38,238 nt of DNA from CAYLJV01 sp964554215. GTDB lineage: Archaea; Hadarchaeota; Hadarchaeia; Hadarchaeales; JAGGTB01. A program made the position numbers and the translations under genes. The notes beneath the pieces were generated by a model that was not told where the DNA came from, searched no databases, and was given only the letters and a program-made list of their open reading frames with translations. The stretch is taken from NCBI GenBank assembly GCA_964554215.1, contig CAZKND010000002.1, positions 1-38,238 of the forward strand, in the 5' to 3' direction. This document shows positions 15,664-22,395 of the stretch, piece by piece (position 1 is the first letter of the stretch; each line of letters opens with the position of its first letter).

Positions 15664-16776
15664 GTGGTAGAGTCGAATAGAGGTCAGATAGATACTTCGG
15701 TTGTTGTTGGAGTTATCGTTGTAGTCGCTGTTTTAGGAGCAGCTGTTTTCGGCGTTTATTATCTCGGATTTGTTAGACCGAAAAGGTTACAATTAGAAGA
15801 ATTGAAAGATGATTCTTTGCAAGAGCTGGATTCTACTCTTGCGACCGTTGACACGAGTCAGGCTGACATGGCAACGACGCAGTTTAGGACGAAAATTAGA
15901 ACAGCTGAGTCCACAAAAGAAGTTGAAGCTGTGATGGAGGAAGTTTCTCATACTTATCAGGTGGAGAAGAAGAGAGAAGAGTTGATGATGTTGGCTAAAA
16001 ATACGACCCATGGGTCTTTTGATAGTTTAGATTCCCTTTATGATAATTTTAAGAGCGAGATACAAAGTCTAGAAACTCTGTCTGAATTAAATGATTTTGA
16101 GAGCACGATGAAGTCTCAGGCAACTCAAGAATGGAGACAAACCCATATTTCTGATATAGAGTCAGCTACCACTGAAGAACTGGTTATGCAGGGTAATAGT
16201 TCACCTCAGTGGTTCAGGGTAGGGATTTCGGAGAATGAAGCTTTAGCTTTGGTTGATGATATGACGTTGAAGGAACTTAGTTCAAGGGCGTTTAAAGAGA
16301 CCGGTTCTTACGAGATACCTATAACGTATGATTTAGGAGAAGCGCCGACTCTAATGGAAGATTCTACGGTTGATGTAAGAATATATGATTTGTCTGATTC
16401 TGGTGAAGTTGAAAACGAGTGGGTTTTGGGTGAAGGGCTTGCAGTTGAACACGTACTATATAACGAAGAGGATTTGGGAACTATAGAGTGGCAAAAGCAG
16501 AAAGATTTGAGTGGTAACGAGGACACTATTCAGAACGGTCTCACTACCGATATAGAGGAAGAGATAAAAGCTCAGGTTATGGGTCACAATAATGCTGAAG
16601 TGCCGGAAGATTGGGGAAAAGATGTTGTGAGTCATGCAATGGAAAGTAATATTGAGCTTTCTGAGATTGAAGTAACCTGTTTGGTCAATGTGCCTATTCA
16701 GGGCGACGCCACCAGATTGTTGGATTATGTCCGTTCGGAACAGTATGAAGTGGTTCCGATACCCCACGTAGATTAG
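15664..16776 (+). CDS. Exported protein of unknown function with a class III-like (pilin-type) signal
   Basis: 370 residues. The N terminus reads NRGQIDTSVVVGVIVVVAVLGAAVFG: a short charged part, then RG|Q, then a long hydrophobic helix. This is the pattern cut by archaeal prepilin peptidase (PibD/FlaK) after the Gly. It is also compatible with a plain N-terminal anchor. The rest is acidic and soluble: a helical region to about residue 150, then a beta-rich domain with VDVRIYDLSDSGEVENEW. It is far longer than ordinary pilins. The start is GTG at 15664; the nearby ATG at 15650 is out of frame and quickly stopped. Promoter with inverted repeat upstream. I do not recognise a family for the body. 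Confidence 0.6.
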   Translation: MVESNRGQIDTSVVVGVIVVVAVLGAAVFGVYYLGFVRPKRLQLEELKDDSLQELDSTLATVDTSQADMATTQFRTKIRTAESTKEVEAVMEEVSHTYQVEKKREELMMLAKNTTHGSFDSLDSLYDNFKSEIQSLETLSELNDFESTMKSQATQEWRQTHISDIESATTEELVMQGNSSPQWFRVGISENEALALVDDMTLKELSSRAFKETGSYEIPITYDLGEAPTLMEDSTVDVRIYDLSDSGEVENEWVLGEGLAVEHVLYNEEDLGTIEWQKQKDLSGNEDTIQNGLTTDIEEEIKAQVMGHNNAEVPEDWGKDVVSHAMESNIELSEIEVTCLVNVPIQGDATRLLDYVRSEQYEVVPIPHVD

Positions 16777-16787
16777 AATTTTGAGTT

Positions 16788-16804
16788 GATTAGTAAATCT
16801 AATC
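16788..16804 (+). promoter_or_regulatory. Second GATTAG/CTAATC inverted repeat, before the NTPase gene
   Basis: GATTAG-TAAAT-CTAATC is a perfect 6-bp inverted repeat with a 5-base spacer, 10 bases before the ATG at 16815. A further GATTAG half-site overlaps the stop codon of the upstream gene (16771-16776). The same half-sites make up the repeat at 15629-15648. No T run follows, so it is not an obvious terminator. Confidence 0.35.
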
Positions 16805-16814
16805 ATTGATTTCT

Positions 16815-17354
16815 ATGCCAAATAATTTTCTTATTTCTGGAGCTCCTGGTAGTGGAAAGACTACCGTTATAGAGAAAGTGGTTTCTAATCTAGAGGACGA
16901 GGGATTTTCTATAGGCGGAATATATTGTCCGGAAATAAGGTCAGAAGGTAGACGTGTAGGTTTTGAAATAGTGGATATAATGTCGGACAGTTCGAGGGTC
17001 ATGGCACATGTTGAAAATGAGGATGGGCCTAGAGTTGGTAATTATAGAATTAATTTGACGAATATTGATGAGGTAAGTGATTTGGCGATCTCTAGAGCTT
17101 TGGAGGAGGTTGACGTTTTGATTATAGATGAAATCGCTCCGATGGAGGTTCATAGTGAGGAATTTAAAGAGAAGGTGGAACTTGCGTTGTCCTCGGAAAA
17201 ACCCTTGCTCGCAGTTATTCATAAAAAGTCTACTATGGGGTTCATTGGTGAGGTTAAGTATCGTGACGATTTCGAATTTTTCGATGTTAATAGGGAGACT
17301 CGAGACCAGTTGCCTGAAGAGTTGACCGATTTAATCATGGAAACCTTTTCTTAG
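16815..17354 (+). CDS. THEP1-type nucleoside-triphosphatase
   Basis: About 179 residues. The P-loop LISGAPGSGKTTVIEKVV is at the N terminus, followed by GGIYCPEIRSEGRRVGFEIVDI, the block specific to the THEP1/DUF265 family, and Walker B VDVLIIDEIAPMEV. Thermophilic members hydrolyse NTPs in vitro. The biological role is unclear; RNA modification or nucleotide-kinase-like activity has been suggested for the family. The ATG at 16815 is preferred to the TTG at 16806, which would sit closer to the inverted repeat. The next gene, trm1, starts 33 bases after the stop. Confidence 0.88.
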   Translation: MPNNFLISGAPGSGKTTVIEKVVSNLEDEGFSIGGIYCPEIRSEGRRVGFEIVDIMSDSSRVMAHVENEDGPRVGNYRINLTNIDEVSDLAISRALEEVDVLIIDEIAPMEVHSEEFKEKVELALSSEKPLLAVIHKKSTMGFIGEVKYRDDFEFFDVNRETRDQLPEELTDLIMETFS

Positions 17355-17387
17355 GACCTCTCCTTATTTGGTTAAAGAGGTAAACGG

Positions 17388-18545
17388 ATGGAAACCGAAG
17401 AGATAACTGAGGGAGAGATAGAAATCATAGTTCCAGAGCTGGAGAAGTTCAAAACATCTCCCAATGAATATGTTCCTTCAAAGACGGAAGTTTTCTTCAA
17501 TCCGGTGATGGAGTTTTCGAGAGATATTTCAGTTTCCTCTTTAGCAGTTTCTGGTGCAGAGATTGACAGTTTGAGGATATGTGATTCTTTATCGGGAATT
17601 GGAGCTAGAGGTTTGAGATATGCTAAAGAGATTGAAAACACTAAGAAGGTGGTTATAAACGACAGGGACTCTAAAGCGGCAGATTTGATTCAAAAGAATA
17701 TAGAGAAGAACGGTTTGGAAAACGCGGAGAAGAGGCAAAAAGACGCGAATAGGATGTTGTCGAATCATCGGCCGAGGTTCCACATGATAGATCTAGACCC
17801 TTTCGGTTCCCCTATACCTTTTCTCGATTCTTCATTTTCTGCAATTTCTCGAAGGGGGATTTTGCACGTCACTGCTACGGATACTGGACCTTTGAACGGG
17901 GCGTATAGGAACGCTTGCATCAGGAGATACGGAGCCCATCCTCTGAGGAATTCTTTCTCTAGCGAGATAGGTTTGAGGATATTTATCGGTGCGATTCAGA
18001 GAAAGGCAGCGGCTTACGATTTGGCGCTCACACCTATTCTGAGCCATTCTACGCAACACTATTTCAGATCGCATTTCAAAGTGGATCAAGGCGCGAAGAA
18101 GGGGGATGAGATAATGAGGAAGATGGGTTTTATCTCCTACTGTTCTGAATGTGGGAAAAGAGAGGTGAAAGAGGGTTTAAAACCTCTTCTTTCCGAAAAT
18201 TGTGATTGTGGTAATGCTTGGGAACATGCAGGACCTATGTGGATTGGAAAGTTTTCCGATGAGGATCATCTGAAGAAGGTTATTGAAGATTTGGACGTCA
18301 GGGATTTCGAGAAGAGTGAGGAAGAAATCGAGCTTTTGAAAATTTGTCTTGAAGAGGCTGGGGGTCCTCCCGGTTTCTATGATGTTCACAAGATCAGTTC
18401 TATAGCAGGTGTCTCACCTCCCGGGTTTGATAAGATAATTAGAGATCTTCGCGATATGGATTATTTTGCTTCTAGAACCCATCTTTCAGATATGGGGATT
18501 AGAACTGATGCTTCTGTGGAAGTTTTGAAGGACGTACTCTCCTGA
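17388..18545 (+). CDS. trm1: tRNA (guanine26-N2)-dimethyltransferase
   Basis: 385 residues. Uses S-adenosylmethionine to dimethylate G26 of tRNAs. Seen: the substrate entry block VFFNPVMEFSRDISV, the AdoMet site CDSLSGIGARGLRYAKE, VINDRDSKAADLI, the catalytic-motif MIDLDPFGSPIPFLD, and the C-terminal domain with YCSECGK...CDCGNAWEHAGPMW, a Cys cluster typical of archaeal Trm1. A weakly helix-turn-helix-like tail follows. It is adjacent to and convergent with rlmE, another RNA methyltransferase. Confidence 0.95.
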   Translation: METEEITEGEIEIIVPELEKFKTSPNEYVPSKTEVFFNPVMEFSRDISVSSLAVSGAEIDSLRICDSLSGIGARGLRYAKEIENTKKVVINDRDSKAADLIQKNIEKNGLENAEKRQKDANRMLSNHRPRFHMIDLDPFGSPIPFLDSSFSAISRRGILHVTATDTGPLNGAYRNACIRRYGAHPLRNSFSSEIGLRIFIGAIQRKAAAYDLALTPILSHSTQHYFRSHFKVDQGAKKGDEIMRKMGFISYCSECGKREVKEGLKPLLSENCDCGNAWEHAGPMWIGKFSDEDHLKKVIEDLDVRDFEKSEEEIELLKICLEEAGGPPGFYDVHKISSIAGVSPPGFDKIIRDLRDMDYFASRTHLSDMGIRTDASVEVLKDVLS

Positions 18546-18552
18546 TTTTTCA

Positions 18553-19161
18553 TCATTCTTGGAAATTTTTACCCACTATGTAAATCTCTGAACTTTGATC
18601 CCGCGAGGCTTCAGGTTTTGAAGATTTGCAGAATTGAAATTTTTCTTTCGTTTCTTCTAGTAGATTTTTGAAATATTCTCCTTGGAAAATCTTCATCAAG
18701 ATGTTACCGCCGTTTTTCAATGTTTGTTCAGCTATCGATAGGCATGATTTTCCCAAATCTATTGAACGTGCATGGTCAATCTCCCATGTCCCTGTGATGT
18801 TTGGAGATGCGTCGGATATTAGCACGTCTGGTTTTTGTGGTACTTTTTCCTCTATCAGGTCGACCGTCTCTGGCTCTGTGATATCTGCAGTGATTGTTTC
18901 TACATTGGAAAATTCGAGTTCTTCTATTTCGTCCAAATCTATACCTAACAAGAAACCGTTTTTCCCAACTTTCTCCCTTGCCATCTGTAACCATCCGCCG
19001 GGAGCTGCTCCGAGGTCTATTACGTTGTCTCCCTCTTGTAGAATTTCGTATTTTTCGTCTAATTGTTTGAGTTTGAAAGAGGACCTACTTCTGTAGCCTT
19101 CTTTTTTCGCTTTTTTGTAAAAATGATCATTTTTCCTTTTTTGTTGCCATCTATTACCCAT
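18553..19161 (-). CDS. rlmE: 23S rRNA 2'-O-methyltransferase RlmE (FtsJ/RrmJ)
   Basis: 202 residues. Methylates the 2'-OH of the uridine in the A-loop of 23S rRNA (U2552 in E. coli numbering). Seen: the N-terminal basic stretch with YRSRSSFKLKQLDEKYEIL, the AdoMet motif VIDLGAAPGGWLQMA, DVLISDASPNITG holding the catalytic Asp, and GGNILMKIFQGEYF holding the second Lys. Lys, Asp, Lys and Glu of the family tetrad are in place. It overlaps the DUF123 gene upstream by eight bases, so the two are translationally coupled. Confidence 0.95.
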   Translation of the reverse strand: MGNRWQQKRKNDHFYKKAKKEGYRSRSSFKLKQLDEKYEILQEGDNVIDLGAAPGGWLQMAREKVGKNGFLLGIDLDEIEELEFSNVETITADITEPETVDLIEEKVPQKPDVLISDASPNITGTWEIDHARSIDLGKSCLSIAEQTLKNGGNILMKIFQGEYFKNLLEETKEKFQFCKSSKPEASRDQSSEIYIVGKNFQE

Positions 19162-19576
19162 CTTTCCACATCTCCGGCTCTAGATTTATTTTTTTGAAGA
19201 TTTGAACTGTCTCTTGTTTCAGTTTAGAGACTTTTTCATGATAAAACAGATGGCTTTCACATTTACAATCGCTACATCCAAAATTTTGCACGGAAGGGAA
19301 CTCATTCGATAGCTTTTTCGCTATATCGCATTCTTTTCTTTTTCCACTTTCATCAAAGATCACATCTTCTACAGCTGTCTCACCGAGTAAATAATCGATA
19401 TGCCAGTGCTTATTTTTCTCATCTCTTAGATGCCTCTCAATCCTGCTCTCTAAACTGTTCAGTCCGGACCCGACGTAGGCAAATCCTCCTTCTTTGAATC
19501 TTTTTGAACCGAGGCTGCCGACTTCGATTTTTTGATCTTTTCGGTTTTTGATTATGATCACGTAAGAACCTTTCAG
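19154..19576 (-). CDS. DUF123 (GIY-YIG-like) nuclease-family protein
   Basis: About 140 residues. DUF123 domains have a GIY-YIG-like fold and occur alone or fused to endonuclease III. The conserved parts are the first strand GSYVIIIK, VGSLGSKRFKEGGFAYVGSGLNSLESRIERH, HWHIDYLL and the C-QNFGCSDCKCESHLFY block. The first strand (GSYV) is required by the fold, yet the only common start codon is the GTG inside it at 19561. Upstream in frame are CTG at 19576 and ATT at 19579, with GGAGG seven or four bases before them, so a non-standard start is likely. I give CTG. Function in this archaeon is unknown. Confidence 0.75.
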   Translation of the reverse strand: MKGSYVIIIKNRKDQKIEVGSLGSKRFKEGGFAYVGSGLNSLESRIERHLRDEKNKHWHIDYLLGETAVEDVIFDESGKRKECDIAKKLSNEFPSVQNFGCSDCKCESHLFYHEKVSKLKQETVQIFKKINLEPEMWKDG

Positions 19577-19710
19577 AATGGTCCCTCCTTTGCGTAATAA
19601 TTATAGATATCTTGGAATGGAATAATAGTTTAACTTTCTACTTCACCTTCGACTTTTCTCACATTAAAAAGGAAGATATTTTACCTATGAAATCATATGG
19701 AAATAGTACA

Positions 19711-19989
19711 ATGACAGAAGAAAACAAAGAACCAAAGATTTGGAGGATGGTTCTCGACGTTTTGAAACCTCACGAACCTGCGCTTCCAGATTTTGCTAAG
19801 AAGATAGGTTCTATGGACGGAGTGGAAGGGGTAGATATCACGTTGATAGAGATAGATAAAGAGACTGAAACGTTGAAGATAACTATTGACGGTGATTTAG
19901 TTTACGAAGATATAAGAAGCCAAATAGAGGATTGGGGTGGCGTTGTACACAGTGTTGATCAAGTGTATGTTGGGAACGAGCCGGAATAA
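19711..19989 (+). CDS. DUF211 family protein
   Basis: About 92 residues with a ferredoxin-like fold pattern. RMVLDVLKPHEPALPDFAKKI, GVEGVDITLIEIDKETETLKI and WGGVVHSVDQVYVG match the archaeal DUF211 family closely. These are small cytoplasmic proteins of unknown function, found almost throughout Euryarchaeota. The ATG at 19711 gives the usual length. An in-frame ATG at 19687 would add eight residues; the ORF extends further upstream but without family resemblance. Confidence 0.85.
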   Translation: MTEENKEPKIWRMVLDVLKPHEPALPDFAKKIGSMDGVEGVDITLIEIDKETETLKITIDGDLVYEDIRSQIEDWGGVVHSVDQVYVGNEPE

Positions 19990-20186
19990 AATTTTTTTGA
20001 ATATGTTTTTTAGATATTTTCGAGTTTTTTAGTGCCTTTTGAGCATTTCTCTCGTATATTTGCGTTTTTAAACTTGAGGAACAGTAAGTCTATTATATCA
20101 ATTAAAAGAAATGGTGTTATGGAAAAGAGAAGTGCTTAGAGAAGTTTGATTGTATTAAGGATAATGTATAGGGGAGGTGATAATAA

Positions 20187-20558
20187 ATGGCTGAAAAGGA
20201 GGGGAGCAAATCTGAAATGGGTTTAGATGAGAATATAGCTGGCTTATTATGCTATTTATTGACGTGGATTACAGGTATAGTCTTTTTGTTAGTTGAGGAA
20301 AAGAATGACTTTGTAAGATTCCATGCTATGCAGTCAATCGTTGTCTTTTTGCCTTTAACCATTCTTTCTTGGATACTGACTGCCTTCAGAGCCCCTTATT
20401 ATGGCTATGGAATGGGATTTTCAATTCTTGGAGCTATTGGGTCCTTGGTCACGATATTGATAATAATACTTTGGCTTGTGTTGATGATCAAAGCTTACCA
20501 GGGAGAGAGATACAAACTACCGATTGCAGGAGATATAGCAGAGAACCAGTTAAACTAA
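20187..20558 (+). CDS. DUF4870-type small membrane protein
   Basis: 123 residues, with helices near residues 16-34, 48-65 and 77-103. The stretch NIAGLLCYLLTWITGIVFLLVE followed by NDFVRFHAMQSIVVF and ending YKLPIAGDIAENQ is the pattern of the DUF4870/Tic20-like family. The F-VRFHA-QS motif is the most conserved part. Function is unknown. A strong Shine-Dalgarno GGGGAGGTGAT lies seven bases before the ATG. It stands alone; the flanking gaps (19990-20186 and 20559-20780) are AT-rich and show no gene. Confidence 0.85.
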   Translation: MAEKEGSKSEMGLDENIAGLLCYLLTWITGIVFLLVEEKNDFVRFHAMQSIVVFLPLTILSWILTAFRAPYYGYGMGFSILGAIGSLVTILIIILWLVLMIKAYQGERYKLPIAGDIAENQLN

Positions 20559-20780
20559 GTAGCAAGTGATTGGAAAAATATTCCATTTTTATTTTTTTAA
20601 TTTTTAAAAAGAAAAATAGAGATTGGCTCTTTTTCAAGTGCCTGTTTCTTTTTTAGATTCTATTCAAAGGTTAAGGATGTGGATTTATTGACTAAAGTGA
20701 ATTTTGTGATTGATGAGTTATTATTTTCTAAATGATAATTTGTTTCCAAATTAGAGAATTTCCTCGGACTAAAAGGTGTT

Positions 20781-21167
20781 TTATTCTTCTTCAACGAGGA
20801 CAGCGTTTAGATTATCTTCTTGACCAGGACGGCTTGTGACTCGTGCTTTGCCTGCTTCCGTTTCTATTATAGCTCCTTTTGTGATTATATCTCTCCGAGC
20901 TAAGTTGGGATCGGCGGGATTCTCTAAAACAGTCTTTATTTCGCTCTTTTCGCTTTCTCCACTTTCAGGATCAGTAACATTAGCTTCGTTTACTGAAACT
21001 AGTCTGGATTTTTTTCCATTTCCTCTTACGGATACTTCCGAAGTACTTTTTTCACCTACTTCAGTGTCGACTGTTTCGCGACCCATTTCGTATTTTCTTT
21101 TTTTACGGCTAGGCCATATTCGGCCACTGCTTCCTTTTTTCAGTGATCTCCCTTGCCAGTCAACCAT
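20781..21167 (-). CDS. rps8e: 30S ribosomal protein S8e
   Basis: 128 residues from the inner ATG at 21167, which has GGTGA six bases upstream. The ATG at 21173 touches that site directly and is less likely. The N terminus WQGRSLKKGSSGRIWPSRKKRKYEMGRE is diagnostic of archaeal/eukaryotic S8e, and NPADPNLARRDIITKGAIIETEAGKARVTSRPGQ is the conserved C-terminal block. It is the last gene of the minus-strand smc-scpA-scpB cluster, 59 bases after scpB. Confidence 0.95.
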   Translation of the reverse strand: MVDWQGRSLKKGSSGRIWPSRKKRKYEMGRETVDTEVGEKSTSEVSVRGNGKKSRLVSVNEANVTDPESGESEKSEIKTVLENPADPNLARRDIITKGAIIETEAGKARVTSRPGQEDNLNAVLVEEE

Positions 21168-21226
21168 CTTCATTCACCAGTCGCTCTTTTTGTTTCATGA
21201 TATTAAAACCTCGCCTTGCTCTTTTA

Positions 21227-21733
21227 TTATTTTGCCATTTGCTGAAGTTTCTCTCTGATCTTGTCCATTTGATCTTCGAATCCTAGATGACCTGCAAATT
21301 TTTTGGAAGTTCTCAATACTTTTGTTCTTCCGATTGGTTTGGCTTCTATCAGGTCCAGATCTTTGAGTTTTTTGACATATTTGTAGACCCTTCCCCCTAT
21401 TATTTCTGAGAGTTCTGACTGTTTTATGGGCTGTTTGTAGGCGATGACAGCTAGCGTTTTCATTGCGCCTTTGTTGAGTTTTGCTTTTGGAATGATGTTC
21501 TCTACTTTTGACATGTATTCGTCTTGTAGCTGGGTTGTGAACATGTTTTCACTGGGTTCTTCCAGTCCTAGTGAGCTGTTTTCGTCGAACTTTTTGTCCA
21601 GTTTATCCAATAATTTTCGTATATATGTTTCCGATGAAGTATCTACGATGTCCTTTAGCTCTTCCAAACTTAATGGTCTGTCTGCTGCGTAAAGAGCGGC
21701 TTCAAGAGTTGTTATGTCTTCTTCAACTCCCAT
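21227..21733 (-). CDS. scpB: Segregation and condensation protein B
   Basis: 168 residues. ScpB is the dimeric winged-helix (kite) subunit that binds the ScpA kleisin in SMC-ScpAB condensin. LEAALYAADRPLSLEELKDIV at the N terminus and LAVIAYKQPIKQSELSEIIGGRVYKYVKKLKDLDLIEA in the second winged helix are characteristic. The start overlaps the end of scpA by 11 bases, indicating translational coupling. The length is within the archaeal range. Confidence 0.93.
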   Translation of the reverse strand: MGVEEDITTLEAALYAADRPLSLEELKDIVDTSSETYIRKLLDKLDKKFDENSSLGLEEPSENMFTTQLQDEYMSKVENIIPKAKLNKGAMKTLAVIAYKQPIKQSELSEIIGGRVYKYVKKLKDLDLIEAKPIGRTKVLRTSKKFAGHLGFEDQMDKIREKLQQMAK

Positions 21734-22394
21734 TTTGACCCTCTGGCGGTTCTAGAAGCTCTATATAAATGTCATCAAAATGATCTTCTTGTTCGATTTT
21801 AATTTTCTGCCTTGACCATAAGAACAGAGCTAATAGCAAGTTTTTACAAATCTCTTCCTCATCTTTCTCAGGTAATAATTGAGTGAAGTTAATCCTCCCT
21901 CTTTCACCTGCCAACAAAGCTATTTTTTCGTGGAATTCATCGATATGTTCTTCTATATTTACATGATAGTCGTCAACTTCCCACATTATGTCTTTTACGT
22001 CTTCCACTTCCTTTTTCTTCTTTTCAGGAGTTTCTTTTTCTTCTAACACCTCTTCTAGAGAACTGGCTAAATCTGACAATGTTATTTGCTGATTATTTTG
22101 CCTAATAAGTGTGACAGGGCCTATATCGGGCATGTCAAAGTCAAGGTTTTTCAAAAGTTCGTCTTCTTCTTTCCCGTTTCCGTTATGTGGTGAATTCTCT
22201 GCTTTCATTCGCAAAAGCACTGATGCTGAACAGAGAGCTCTTCCCGACAATCTTAAGTCAAGTTTTTCCCGTCTTCTTACCCTATCTACGTATAGGTCTG
22301 CCATCTTGTTGATATCTACGTCCCAGGGATCTATCTTATCGTCACGTGCAAGGTCGAGTAGGATTTGGAATGGTTGGTCGAATATCACAGGCAT
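21723..22394 (-). CDS. scpA: Segregation and condensation protein A (kleisin)
   Basis: 223 residues. The kleisin that bridges the two SMC heads. Seen: FQILLDLARDDKIDPWDVDINKMADLYVDRV, the N-terminal block that contacts the SMC neck, LSGRALCSASVLLRMKAE, a linker rich in Glu and Lys, and a C-terminal winged-helix-like part (RINFTQLLPEKDEEEICKNLLLALFLW) that binds the SMC cap. Both ends needed for ring closure appear intact. It begins one base after smc ends. Confidence 0.93.
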   Translation of the reverse strand: MPVIFDQPFQILLDLARDDKIDPWDVDINKMADLYVDRVRRREKLDLRLSGRALCSASVLLRMKAENSPHNGNGKEEDELLKNLDFDMPDIGPVTLIRQNNQQITLSDLASSLEEVLEEKETPEKKKKEVEDVKDIMWEVDDYHVNIEEHIDEFHEKIALLAGERGRINFTQLLPEKDEEEICKNLLLALFLWSRQKIKIEQEDHFDDIYIELLEPPEGQNGS

Positions 22395-22395
22395 T

